Source: Ancylobacter sp. IITR112 (GTDB lineage Bacteria; Pseudomonadota; Alphaproteobacteria; Rhizobiales; Xanthobacteraceae). Taken from it: 64,000 bases of DNA. Positions 8,145-15,632 of this stretch are shown here, one piece after another (positions within the stretch are counted from its first letter, which is position 1; each line of letters opens with the position of its first letter). A program made the position numbers and the translations under genes. Below the pieces are notes generated by a model that saw only the letters and a list, made by a program, of their open reading frames with translations, ran no database searches and was not told the origin of the DNA. The stretch spans positions 57,084 through 121,083 of the forward strand of contig NZ_JBGCUS010000003.1 in the NCBI RefSeq assembly GCF_041415945.1, given 5' to 3'.

Positions 8145-8249
8145 TCAAGGACCGCGGAACGCGGCCGCAGGGCGGCGAGTGGGGGAGCCGATTTTCTGAC
8201 GCCGCCTTCTGGGCGGTGGCTGAAAATTGGGGGGACCGCTCGTCCTTGA
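8145..8249 (-). promoter_or_regulatory. Structured leader element, copy 4
   Basis: The most informative copy. The outer stem is perfect, TCAAGGAC with GTCCTTGA (8 bp). The terminal hairpin is CCGCG-ttc-CGCGG where copies 1-3 have TCGC-ttc-GCGA, so both arms changed together. The small hairpin is GCCGC/GCGGC. The A/T hairpin keeps ATTTTC/GAAAAT but has one A-A mismatch. It precedes the ribosome-binding site of the 7526-8089 gene. Confidence 0.6.
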
Positions 8250-8396
8250 GGCGATGGAAGCGGCCCGTAAAATGGGTCGGCAGAGTGAATGCAACCACGG
8301 CGCCGCCAGGCGCCGTGTCCGCATCCGGCGACCAGCCGGTCCCGCTGCCCTCGCCGCTTTCCGACGGTCCCATGCTCACGCCGCCGGTGCCGCGCC

Positions 8397-8488
8397 GCGA
8401 GAGGATCGTCACCCGAATGGGCGGAGACCGCGTGCGGGCTCCGTGAGCGGAGCGAGTAGAGCCGTCCGCCGCAGGCGGCTCGCCCAAC
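8397..8488 (-). repeat. Second repeated leader element R2, copy b
   Basis: Matches 5571-5661 over ~90 bases, including CTCCGTGAGCG.AGCGA.TAGAGCCGT and CGGCTCGCCCAA. It lies ~150 bases upstream of leader copy 4, the same arrangement as R2a and copy 1. No gene is supported in 8489-8624, although an unassigned reading frame ends with a stop at 8588 (see rejected items). Confidence 0.5.
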
Positions 8489-8624
8489 CGGATCGCGAGG
8501 TTTCGCCGCGGCGCACGGAGAACCGTTTCCACGCGACGAATGGGTCGAGAATGGCTTCAAGGCGCCCGAGAACGCCGTCGAGGGCTAGATGCCGGGGGGC
8601 GATGACGGCACGGCCAAGGCACCC

Positions 8625-9590
8625 CTACGTGGTTGGAGCGAACGCATCGATGCCGGTCAACGCGGCGGACAACCGCCAGAGTCGAGCCGCCTGTTCCGGA
8701 TCGACGGCGTGGCGGCGCACACCGACGAAGGAAGGCTCGACTCCCTCGTCGAGAGGCGCAACATCGCAGTCTTCGCAATATACACCACCTAGCCCACTCA
8801 GCTGAGGCGATGTCGCTGCCCAGACCTGCGTTGCGGCTCCCTGCTGGGGCGTCTTGAAGGTCGGGTCGGCGGGGTTGCCGTTGGTGTCGAGCCAACCGGC
8901 CGCGATCATCTCGTCCTTGGTCAAATGCCGTTGAAGCGGCGTGAAGATCTTGCCGGGGTGCAGGGAAAAGGCACGCACGCCGGAACCGCGCCCGAGTGCA
9001 TCAAGCCGCACGGCGAACAAGGCATTGGCGGTCTTCGACTGCCCATAGGCCAGCCATTTGTCGTACCCCCGCGTGAACTGCACATCGTCCCACCGGATCC
9101 CCGAATTGTGGTGTCCAGCGGACGAGACCGACACGATCCGCGCGCCGCCCGCAAGCGCCGGCCAGAGCAAATTGACGAGGGCATAGTGGCCGAGGTGATT
9201 GGTCGCGAACTGGGCCTCCCATCCCGGTCCGAGCCGCGTTTCGGGACACGCCATGATGCCGGCGCTGTTGATGACGATATCGGCGTGACGACCGGACGCA
9301 AGGAAGCGCCCCGCGAAGGCGCGTACACTGTCCTGGTTTCCAAGATCGAGTTCATCGATCTCAACGCTTGGCATCTCGCCGAGGGTCTCCCGCGCGACGG
9401 CCGGCCGTCGCGCCGCGACGAGGACATGCGCGCCGCCACGGGCGAGCGCGCGCGTCGTCTCCAGGCCGAGACCGGAATGGCCGCCGGTGACAATGGCGAG
9501 CTTCCCAGTCATATCCTGGCCGGCCAGGACCTCCTCGGCCGTCGTCGCGGCGCCGAAGCCCGAGTGGATGGGAGTCTGCAGGCTGGGCAT
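8625..9590 (-). CDS. Short-chain dehydrogenase/reductase
   Basis: A 321-residue classical SDR of the retinol-dehydrogenase-like group (NAD(P)-dependent oxidoreductase, substrate unknown). Visible motifs are the Rossmann cofactor loop TGGHSGLG near residue 35, NSAG (the NNAG position) near 110, a serine in VSVSSAGHH, and the catalytic YGQSK. The N-terminal ~25 residues (PSLQTPIHSGFGAATTAEEV) are usual for this subgroup. ATG 9590 has GGAGG upstream. It is divergent from an AraC regulator, a frequent arrangement in which the regulator controls the reductase. Unlike its neighbours it has no structured leader and is likely cargo. Confidence 0.88.
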   Translation of the reverse strand: MPSLQTPIHSGFGAATTAEEVLAGQDMTGKLAIVTGGHSGLGLETTRALARGGAHVLVAARRPAVARETLGEMPSVEIDELDLGNQDSVRAFAGRFLASGRHADIVINSAGIMACPETRLGPGWEAQFATNHLGHYALVNLLWPALAGGARIVSVSSAGHHNSGIRWDDVQFTRGYDKWLAYGQSKTANALFAVRLDALGRGSGVRAFSLHPGKIFTPLQRHLTKDEMIAAGWLDTNGNPADPTFKTPQQGAATQVWAATSPQLSGLGGVYCEDCDVAPLDEGVEPSFVGVRRHAVDPEQAARLWRLSAALTGIDAFAPTT

Positions 9591-9713
9591 TGGAAACCTC
9601 CAAATGGGTCGGACGCGGGCGGCTGCTTTCGTCGACAAGAAGTACAGGCATGTGCTCGGCACGATCCATGCGCTAGGGTGCGCCATTCTTTGTTGATCGT
9701 ACGGAACTTGGCC

Positions 9714-10640
9714 TTGGACCCTCTTTCCGATGTGCTCTCGCTGCTGAAGCCACGGAGCTATATTTCCGCCGGCCTCGATGCCGGCGGCGAGTGGTCGCTC
9801 GGTTTTCCCGCCCATGAGGGGATCAAGTTCAACGCCGTGATGCGCGGCGCCTGCTGGTTGTCGGTCGAGGGCGATCCAGAAACGGTGCGACTGGTCGAGG
9901 GTGACTGCTTTCTTCTGACGCGCGGCCGTCCCTTCGTACTGGCCTCGGACCCGTCGCTCGATCCGGCTGATTCCCAGCCGGTCTACGAGGCCGCCCGGCA
10001 CGGGATCGCGACGTGCAACGGGGGCGGCGATTTCTTTCTCGTCGGCGGACGGTTTGCTTTCTCGGGCGATCACGCGAGCATGCTCTTTGGTGCCCTGCCG
10101 CCGATCGTGCGTGTGCGGAAAGCGTCCAACCAGGCGACCGTGCTGCGTTGGTCGCTGGAGCTGCTGGCATCCGAATTGCGCGACCGTGAGCCTGGCGGCG
10201 CGCTGGTGACGGAGCATCTCGCCCACATCATGCTGGTACAGGCCCTGCGCCTCTACTTGGCGAACCCGGCCGATATAGGCGTCGGATGGTTCTTCGCCCT
10301 CTCCAATCGGCAGGTTGGCGCCGCGGTGAGCGCCATGCACGCCGATCCGGCCCATCGATGGACACTGGGAGACCTGGGGCGCCTGGCGGGGATGTCTCGG
10401 ACAACCTTCGCCCAGAAGTTCAAGCAGCTAATCGGCATGACGCCGATGGAATATCTCGCACGATGGCGAATGCTTGTCGCAGCCGAGCGGCTGCGCAACT
10501 CGGACGAAACTGTCGCCTCGATTGCGTTTTCACTCGGATACCAGTCCGAGGCCGCGTTCAGCACAGCGTTCAAGAGGACAATGGCCAGCACGCCGATGCA
10601 GTATCGGCGTGGGCGGCCGTACACGCGTGCGAGCGGATAG
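9714..10640 (+). CDS. AraC family transcriptional regulator
   Basis: A 308-residue AraC/XylS regulator with an N-terminal cupin sensing domain (AHEGIKFNAVMRGACWLSV, EGDCFLLTRGRPFVL) of the AraC_binding_2 kind and a C-terminal double HTH from about residue 205: RWTLGDLGRLAGMSRTTFA then the second helix set ending FSLGYQSEAAFSTAFKR. The start is unusual: the frame has no suitable ATG, and TTG 9714 gives the common beginning xDPLSDVLSLLKPRSY; TTG 9690 is an alternative. It probably controls the divergent SDR gene from the 123-base intergenic region. Ligand unknown. Confidence 0.88.
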   Translation: MDPLSDVLSLLKPRSYISAGLDAGGEWSLGFPAHEGIKFNAVMRGACWLSVEGDPETVRLVEGDCFLLTRGRPFVLASDPSLDPADSQPVYEAARHGIATCNGGGDFFLVGGRFAFSGDHASMLFGALPPIVRVRKASNQATVLRWSLELLASELRDREPGGALVTEHLAHIMLVQALRLYLANPADIGVGWFFALSNRQVGAAVSAMHADPAHRWTLGDLGRLAGMSRTTFAQKFKQLIGMTPMEYLARWRMLVAAERLRNSDETVASIAFSLGYQSEAAFSTAFKRTMASTPMQYRRGRPYTRASG

Positions 10641-10776
10641 ATCGCGACGGGTTTTATCGCCGACGATTGAGCCTTCTCGCGGAAGAGGAGAATGCATCAT
10701 CGGAATGAATCGGTCGCCCCTCATCGATTCATGAAAGTCGTTGGACGCCGCTTCCGGAGGAAGGGAGACTCCGGCC

Positions 10777-11040
10777 ATGGAGAAGTTGGAAACGGGTCCG
10801 GTTCATCTTCACCGCATCGATCCGTCGCGGAACATGCGGCGGTTCTATACGCTCGCGATCCAGCCGACGCTGTTCGGCGGGGCGACGGTCATCCGCAACT
10901 GGGGCAGGATCGGGACGAACGGCCAGTCGATGATGGAGACCTTCGATCAGCCTGAGGAGGCTGTGGGCGCGTTCTCGCGCCTAGCCCGGACGAAACGACG
11001 TCGCGGCTATGGCGACGCCGGCGTCAACGGAAACGGCTGA
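10777..11040 (+). CDS. WGR domain protein
   Basis: An 87-residue protein consisting of a single WGR domain: it carries HLHRIDPSRNMRRFYTL, then ATVIRNWGRIGTNGQS, the motif that names the domain, and a lysine/arginine-rich C-terminus. WGR domains bind nucleic acids in eukaryotic PARPs; stand-alone bacterial versions are common on plasmids and their role is not established. ATG 10777 follows a purine-rich GGAGGAAGGGAG. Its 3' end overlaps the convergent toxin gene by 17 bases. Confidence 0.85.
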   Translation: MEKLETGPVHLHRIDPSRNMRRFYTLAIQPTLFGGATVIRNWGRIGTNGQSMMETFDQPEEAVGAFSRLARTKRRRGYGDAGVNGNG

Positions 11041-11437
11041 CCTCGGTGAAGGCTTTCCAGCGGGCGATGAACTCGCGCAGCAGCGGCAGGAAGAAGGCCT
11101 TGCTGAAGCGGCCGATCGGCGGCTCGGGCTCGAGATAGAAGGACCGACCGACAAGATCGGTGTTGAATTCGTCGAGGATGATCCAGAGGCGCAGATCGGT
11201 GTCCAGCCCGGCACGGCGCTTTTCGATGGCCGGGATCTCGGAAAAGAATCGTGATGCTTCCGGTTCCTTGGTGGTGATCGGAAAGAAGAGCACCAGATCA
11301 CCGTCCGGGCGGACGATGCGCACGCCGACAGCGACGGGCCGGTCCTTGCGGCCCTCGGTCTCGCCGGCACGTGCCTGCCGCGCCCACAGATAGGGATAGC
11401 GGATAACGGTCGCGGTCTGGATGTCGTCGAAGCTCAT
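11024..11437 (-). CDS. PemK/MazF-like toxin
   Basis: A 137-residue protein whose start (ATVIRYPYLWARQ), GRKDRPVAVGVRI and DLVLFFPITTKEP segments follow the SH3-like barrel layout of PemK/MazF ribonuclease toxins, of the subgroup annotated as PemK-like in rhizobia. Its start overlaps the stop of the antitoxin gene by four bases (ATGA), so the two are translationally coupled with the antitoxin first, as expected for a type II pair. The C-terminus (FLPLLREFIARWKAF) is longer than in classical MazF. The catalytic activity is inferred from family likeness only. Confidence 0.7.
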   Translation of the reverse strand: MSFDDIQTATVIRYPYLWARQARAGETEGRKDRPVAVGVRIVRPDGDLVLFFPITTKEPEASRFFSEIPAIEKRRAGLDTDLRLWIILDEFNTDLVGRSFYLEPEPPIGRFSKAFFLPLLREFIARWKAFTEVSRFR

Positions 11438-11703
11438 GGCTTTCCGGCCTCATCCTCCCGCGCATAGGCGTCGACGGCGTTCTCGAACTCTGCGAGAAGG
11501 CTGTCGGGCATCGTCTCGATGGTCCCCGCCGAGCGCGCGTCCGACTGGCGCATCAGCCGCTCATAGTCCTCGATGTTGAGGAGCACGAGGCGCGGCTTGT
11601 TGCGCTGGGTGATCGTCACCGGCCGGCGGAGCGCCTCGGCGATGATATCGCCGGACTTCCGGGAAAGCTCGCTCGTGGAATAGGACCCACCTGAACGCGG
11701 CAT
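11434..11703 (-). CDS. Phd/YefM family antitoxin
   Basis: An 89-residue antitoxin. The N-terminal domain reads YSTSELSRKSGDIIAEA with RPVTITQRNKPRLVLL and IEDYERL, the Phd/YefM fold that both dimerises and binds DNA; the acidic C-terminal tail (ENAVDAYAREDEAGKP) would wrap the toxin. It is upstream of the PemK-like toxin and overlaps it by ATGA. An inverted repeat 27 bases before the start is a probable operator, consistent with the autoregulation usual in this family. Confidence 0.85.
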   Translation of the reverse strand: MPRSGGSYSTSELSRKSGDIIAEALRRPVTITQRNKPRLVLLNIEDYERLMRQSDARSAGTIETMPDSLLAEFENAVDAYAREDEAGKP

Positions 11704-11729
11704 AGCGGCCTCCTGTAATTGCTGCCTTT

Positions 11730-11744
11730 GCTGTCATATACAGC
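11730..11744 (-). promoter_or_regulatory. Inverted repeat operator of the Phd/PemK-like pair
   Basis: GCTGT-catat-ACAGC is a perfect 5-bp inverted repeat with a 5-base spacer in an AT-rich patch just upstream of the antitoxin start. Additional half-sites (GCTG at 11721, ACAGC at 11749) flank it. Its place fits autorepression by the Phd-type antitoxin. Confidence 0.6.
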
Positions 11745-11833
11745 ATTCACAGCAACTGTGCAACGGCGGTCCGTCCGAAGCGCCGTCGCCGGGCCGGCAG
11801 CGCTTCGGACAACGCGACATGGCGAAAGCCTCC

Positions 11834-11998
11834 CTACAAGGGAGGCTCGCCGCTCAGCAGACCCTCCAGCTCGGCCCAGATGAGCTCGCACTCCGCGAGA
11901 GCCTTTTCCAGCTCGGCCTCGATCTCGCACCGCTCCACGGCGTCGACGGCGTTTCGCAGCTCGGCGCGCAGTTCCTCGATGTGCTGATCGATCGACAT
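11834..11998 (-). CDS. Small helical protein with structured leader
   Basis: A 54-residue, strongly helical and acidic protein (EELRAELRNAVDAVERCEIEA; LEKALAECELIWAELEGLL), probably a short coiled coil. I do not recognise a family. ATG 11998 has AAGGAGA eight bases upstream, and leader copy 5 precedes it, the same arrangement as the longer hypothetical genes at 4.7-8.1 kb; that shared leader is the main reason to trust the gene. Confidence 0.65.
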   Translation of the reverse strand: MSIDQHIEELRAELRNAVDAVERCEIEAELEKALAECELIWAELEGLLSGEPPL

Positions 11999-12057
11999 TG
12001 GTCGTCTCCTTGATGTTGGTGAAAGACGACACCGGCGGTCATGGCGGGCCGGAGGGG

Positions 12058-12140
12058 TCAAGGAGCGCGAAGCGACCGGCGGAGCCGGCGAGTGGGGGAG
12101 CCGAAATGCGCAGCATTTTGGGGGCACCGCTCGTCCTTGA
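12058..12140 (-). promoter_or_regulatory. Structured leader element, copy 5 (short form)
   Basis: The central hairpin is shortened to AAATGC-tgc-GCATTT: its sequence differs entirely from the ATTTTC/GAAAAT of other copies yet still pairs and still sits between CCCCC and CGGC. The outer stem TCAAGGA/TCCTTGA is perfect. The small hairpin is CCGGC-tcc-GCCGG against CCGCC/GGCGG elsewhere, again compensatory. It lies ~60 bases upstream of the 54-residue gene. Confidence 0.6.
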
Positions 12141-12263
12141 GGCCTTCGGTCCGGCATGGCATCCTCGGACGAACTGAGCAGACATCCCCGCTCCCGGTTG
12201 TGCACCCGACAGACCGGAAGCAGGCTCGATGCCTGCTTCCGGCTGCGACACCGTGGGAGCCGG

Positions 12264-12461
12264 CTAGAGCACGTCGTCCGCGATGCCGAGGGCCGCGAGG
12301 CGAGCGTGGTCCTCGATCGGCACCACTTCGTAGTCATCGGACATCCAGGCGTAATCGCCGTTCCAGACATCGCCGAGCTCGGCCCATGTTCCGTCAGGCC
12401 AAACCGCGATGTCGTCACGGTGGTGCGCCTTTGCGCCTGTGAGATTTGTGGTGGTGGTCAT
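12264..12461 (-). CDS. Small hypothetical protein
   Basis: A 65-residue protein with a clear ribosome-binding site (AGGAGG seven bases before ATG 12461). It starts with a threonine run, then HHRDDIAVWPDGTWAELGDVWNGDYAWMSDDYEVVPI, rich in Trp, Asp and Gly, suggesting a compact beta fold. I recall similar short proteins in alphaproteobacterial ICEs but cannot name a family. It is flanked by the DUF736 gene upstream and the 54-residue gene downstream. Confidence 0.6.
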   Translation of the reverse strand: MTTTTNLTGAKAHHRDDIAVWPDGTWAELGDVWNGDYAWMSDDYEVVPIEDHARLAALGIADDVL

Positions 12462-12541
12462 GTGTGTCCTCCTGGCTGTGGCCGTTCGTCGCCGAAAAGG
12501 CTGAAGGCCCCGCCTTGCGGCGGAGCCCTCTGGTCGGAGGC

Positions 12542-12856
12542 TCAGTCCCGGTTCGGGCGGGACCAGATCAGCTGGAGGCCTTCCTCGCCTTCCACCTCGA
12601 TCAGGGTGGCGTAGATCGGGGCGGGGAAGGACGGGTCGTCGAGCTTGACGGAGAGGTAGTCGCGCTCGGTCTCCTTCGCGGTCTTCTGCCAGGCGGCGCC
12701 GAACTCCACGTTGCGGCTGTCGAGGATGCGGAAGTCGGGGGCCTTGTCGGAGGTGCGCTCGGCGCGAACGATCTTGGCCTTGACGTTGAGGTTGAGGGTC
12801 TTGATGGCGCCGGTGAAGCCGTTGCCGGTGGAGGTGAAGGTGCCGATGGAAGCCAT
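12542..12856 (-). CDS. DUF736 family protein
   Basis: A 104-residue DUF736 protein, among the most common accessory proteins of alpha- and gammaproteobacterial ICEs and plasmids, of unknown function. Hallmarks: the start [20 protein letters not shown], then KAPDFRIL and [12 protein letters not shown], and the end [20 protein letters not shown] 12856 matches the usual family start (MA.IG.F), with AAGGGA upstream; an earlier in-frame start at 12892 is not favoured. A long leader with a strong hairpin precedes it. Confidence 0.92.
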   Translation of the reverse strand: MASIGTFTSTGNGFTGAIKTLNLNVKAKIVRAERTSDKAPDFRILDSRNVEFGAAWQKTAKETERDYLSVKLDDPSFPAPIYATLIEVEGEEGLQLIWSRPNRD

Positions 12857-12973
12857 TGTCTCATTCCCTTGGTTTTCTCGGGCCGCGCCCACCGCGACCT
12901 CGATGGCGGTCGACAGACCGGAGGCGATCGACCCGCACCCGAAGGGCCGGAATGAAATGGAGGGCGGCCGCGG

Positions 12974-13028
12974 CTGGCTTTTTTGCCTCGCGATGCAAAG
13001 CCGGCTTGCCGGCGGCGGAAAAAAGCCC
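12974..13028 (-). promoter_or_regulatory. Large hairpin in the DUF736 leader
   Basis: On the minus strand GGGCTTTTTTCCGCC is answered by GAGGCAAAAAAGCC about 30 bases later, giving a stem based on GGCTTTTTT/AAAAAAGCC with an inner CCGGC/GCCGG hairpin. The plan (A/T-rich base stem, GC inner part) resembles the central hairpin of leader copies 1-5 without sequence identity. It may be an attenuator or terminator for DUF736. The remaining 12893-13494 holds no gene I can support; overlapping reading frames there are proline/serine-rich and unconvincing. Confidence 0.45.
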
Positions 13029-13494
13029 GACGCGGGCGTTGCGGGGATAAGAGCGAGACGAGCGTAGCGAGATCGGCCTTCGGTCAGACCAGCTACATCG
13101 AGGACGCAGGTGGGTGTGCCCGTCGCGAAGACAACCGGAATGAAGACAGGCGTTTGCCTTGGCCGTTCAGCTCAGGCGACGGCGCCGGCCCGCTCACGAC
13201 CTCGCCCACGACAAGGCCCGTGACGCCAGGACCAACTACCTCGCCACGACGGCAACCCGACATCCACCCGTCCGCTTGCAACCAATGCGGCAGCAAAGCG
13301 CCGGGGAAGTCCGCTGCAGGAGCTCGCGCGACGTCCCTATCAAGCACAACGTCCACCCCCTCGGAGCGACCATCGTCACAGCTCGAAGGTGGGGGCAGCG
13401 GGACCAGCGATCCGGCGCCGCCGGCGACGAGCCCCACGAGGGCGGGTCACAAGGCGGGGCCTTCAGCCTCTTACCCCGGACGGCCGCGCCAGCG

Positions 13495-14361
13495 TCAGAC
13501 ACCACACATGCCCTCACACTCATTGGGCCAAAGATCGAGCTGGCCATGATCGGCTTCAATCGAGAGATCGGCCTCATCAAGCGGCAGGGCGGAGCGATGG
13601 AGATAGACCTCCCCGCGAATCCCGCGCAGGCCGCTGCGGATGGCACGGTCGATCGCGACGGCGTCGCCCCAAGCGTCGGGATCATGGTCGCGGATGCGCC
13701 TCCACGCGGCGTTGCTGTGGAACGGGCAGCCGATGCACGAGCTCTTCGGCGGAATCGGATAGTCGTGCCGCCGGAGCCAGGCGAGGCAATCCTGCCGGCT
13801 CATGCGCCGCTCGATCAAGGGCCAGCGGTTGACCTGCCACGGCTCGAAGCTCGGCTTGATGCGCACGGCCTCGTCGGTCGAAATGCCGATCCATTGCTCG
13901 GCGACGGCAAACGGGGGCGACCTTTTTCGGGTCAGGCCGAGCAGTTCGCGGACCTTCCTGCGGATCGGCGCGATCTTGTAGTCGCCGGTGCATTGACGGC
14001 GGATCATCCCGATCTCCACCCGGCCGCCGCGCTGGATCACGCGGGTGAATGCCGGGATCGAGGCCCAGCGCTCGCCGCGCGATGCATCGAGGAGATTTTC
14101 GCGGATGTTTCCGGCGGAGACGATGTGAACCGGGAAGGGCAGGACGTTCGGCGACATCAGCCAGCGCAGATGCTCGTAGACCGATGCCGGCTCCCAGCCG
14201 GTATCGGCGAATATGGCAAGGTCCGGCATCGGCCCGACGATGCCGTGCGCCGCCATCAGCGCCAAGGTCGTGGATTGGACTCCGGCCCCGAGGCTGAGCA
14301 CACGGAGCCGGATGGGGGATGGCGCACAGCCATCCCCTTCGACGGTTGGTGCGCGGAACAT
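13495..14361 (-). CDS. PP-loop ATPase (PAPS reductase-like) protein
   Basis: A 288-residue protein with the N-terminal ATP pyrophosphatase loop LSLGAGVQSTTLALM (SxGxxS type) near residue 23 and IFADTGWEP, the motif that follows it in phosphoadenosine phosphosulfate reductase-like enzymes. A C-terminal CIGCPFH pair of cysteines with further CTGDYK suggests a redox or metal site. Stand-alone members in plasmids and phages are of unknown substrate; some relatives modify nucleic acids (DndC). The start at 14361 overlaps the ArdC stop by one base (TGATG), so the two are translated together, an interesting link to anti-restriction. Confidence 0.75.
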   Translation of the reverse strand: MFRAPTVEGDGCAPSPIRLRVLSLGAGVQSTTLALMAAHGIVGPMPDLAIFADTGWEPASVYEHLRWLMSPNVLPFPVHIVSAGNIRENLLDASRGERWASIPAFTRVIQRGGRVEIGMIRRQCTGDYKIAPIRRKVRELLGLTRKRSPPFAVAEQWIGISTDEAVRIKPSFEPWQVNRWPLIERRMSRQDCLAWLRRHDYPIPPKSSCIGCPFHSNAAWRRIRDHDPDAWGDAVAIDRAIRSGLRGIRGEVYLHRSALPLDEADLSIEADHGQLDLWPNECEGMCGV

Positions 14362-15287
14362 CAGGCCGCCTCCTGCACCGTCTCGGCCTGCGGCTGCAAT
14401 CCATGCAGGAAGGTGACGGCTCGCTGTGCGTGGGCGGCGGCAGAGAAGATCGCCCGCTTGTCGTTGGCCAGGACCTTCAGCCAGCTTCCGAGATAGGCGG
14501 CGTGGTCGAGCCTGGGCTCGAGCTCCGGGACGATACCGAGATCGGCACAGAGGAGCGCCGAGCCAATCTCGGCCACGAGTTCTTCGCGCGCCCTCTCGCT
14601 GCGATCCTTCGCGTAGCGGCTGAAATCGCGGCCGACGCGGCGCGGATCCGCCGTCCAGTGCACCGATTCATGGCTGAGAACCGCCACATACGACGCCGCA
14701 TCGCGAAACGTCTCGAACGGCGGCATCTGGATGTGGTCGGTCGACGGCGAATAGAATGCCGCCGAGCCCCCGTGGCGGATCACGGCGCCAGTATGCGCAA
14801 AGAAACGGTCGGCGTGCTCGATCCGCGCCATCGGATCGAGAACGGGCGGCGGCGCGAGATAGAAATTCGCCGGCAGGTCCTCGATCTGGTCGACGTTGAA
14901 GACGCTGTAGGTCTTCAGGAACGGGATATCCCGCTCCACCTCCCCGCCGTGAGCGTCCGTCTCGGTCTTCGTGAAACGACTGGCGTAGATGACGATCGAG
15001 CCGGATTCGCCCTTGCGAACATGGCCACCGAGCTCGACCGCCTGTTTGAAGGTCATCCAGGTCGGCGAGGCGAAGCCCCGCGCCATGGCCTCCGACCACA
15101 GCAGCAGCACGTTCATGCCGGAATACGGCTCTCCGGTATGACGCAGCGGGCGGGTGATCCGGCCGGTCGCATTTGCCGCGCTCCATGGCCGGATCCACGG
15201 TCGCACGCCCTTTTCGAGATCGGCGACAATCCGCTCGGTAATCCTGGCGTAGATGTCGCCGCGCTCGCCAATCTCTTTCCTGCTCAT
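14361..15287 (-). CDS. ardC: ArdC-type anti-restriction protein
   Basis: A 308-residue ArdC: an N-terminal ssDNA-binding domain (RGDIYARITERIVADLEKGVR, RPLRHTGEPYSGMNVL) and a C-terminal zincin-like metallopeptidase domain with HESVH (HExxH) near residue 207. ArdC protects incoming single-stranded DNA from the recipient's restriction systems during conjugation, so the gene suits a mobile element. ATG 15287 lies after GGAGG. It overlaps the PP-loop gene downstream. All expected motifs are intact. Confidence 0.92.
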   Translation of the reverse strand: MSRKEIGERGDIYARITERIVADLEKGVRPWIRPWSAANATGRITRPLRHTGEPYSGMNVLLLWSEAMARGFASPTWMTFKQAVELGGHVRKGESGSIVIYASRFTKTETDAHGGEVERDIPFLKTYSVFNVDQIEDLPANFYLAPPPVLDPMARIEHADRFFAHTGAVIRHGGSAAFYSPSTDHIQMPPFETFRDAASYVAVLSHESVHWTADPRRVGRDFSRYAKDRSERAREELVAEIGSALLCADLGIVPELEPRLDHAAYLGSWLKVLANDKRAIFSAAAHAQRAVTFLHGLQPQAETVQEAA

Positions 15288-15632
15288 TTTCCTGAACCTC
15301 CGTTGTGGAGGCCGCGCCGATCGCGGCCCCGTCACGGGGTCCGGTTGCCGGGGGAACAGGCGAGACCGCGCACCCGGAGGCGCCCGACCGCAGGGCGAGG
15401 CGCGACGGGCCGCAACGAAGTGGAGGACGGCGAAGCCGTTGCGCTGACCGCCGGCCCCGGCAGGACCTCCTTCCAGGACGGGACGCGCACGGCGCGCTCT
15501 CCTGCCATTCCTCTTCCTTCCGCGATCGACTGAGCTTTGGTTGCGACATGCGAAAAGGCCGGCGCCTGGAGGGGCCGGCCTGGTCTCATTCAAGCGATGG
15601 GATGGGCGGAGCCGAAGCTCCGCCCGGGCGGC
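15288..15632. other. Intergenic region upstream of ardC
   Basis: About 345 bases without a credible gene. It is very GC-rich with several short fold-backs, for example GGCCGCGATCGGCGCGGCC and CAACGGCTTCGCCGTCC on the minus strand. It does not contain the leader core with the TCAAGGA outer stem. It probably holds the ardC promoter and a leader of a different type. Confidence 0.4.

Noticed and set aside
5571..8488. CRISPR-like reading of the repeated leaders
   Set aside because: Copies are ~100 bases, ~1 kb apart and separated by genes, not short repeats with uniform spacers.
8520..8588. Frame ending FPRDEWVENGFKAPENAVEG before a TAG stop, upstream of the SDR gene
   Set aside because: It looks like the end of a real protein, perhaps a remnant at the cargo boundary, but there is no start and I do not recognise it.
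13093..13549. Overlapping Pro/Ser-rich frames upstream of the DUF736 leader
   Set aside because: No family resemblance, no convincing start, and composition typical of out-of-frame GC-rich DNA.
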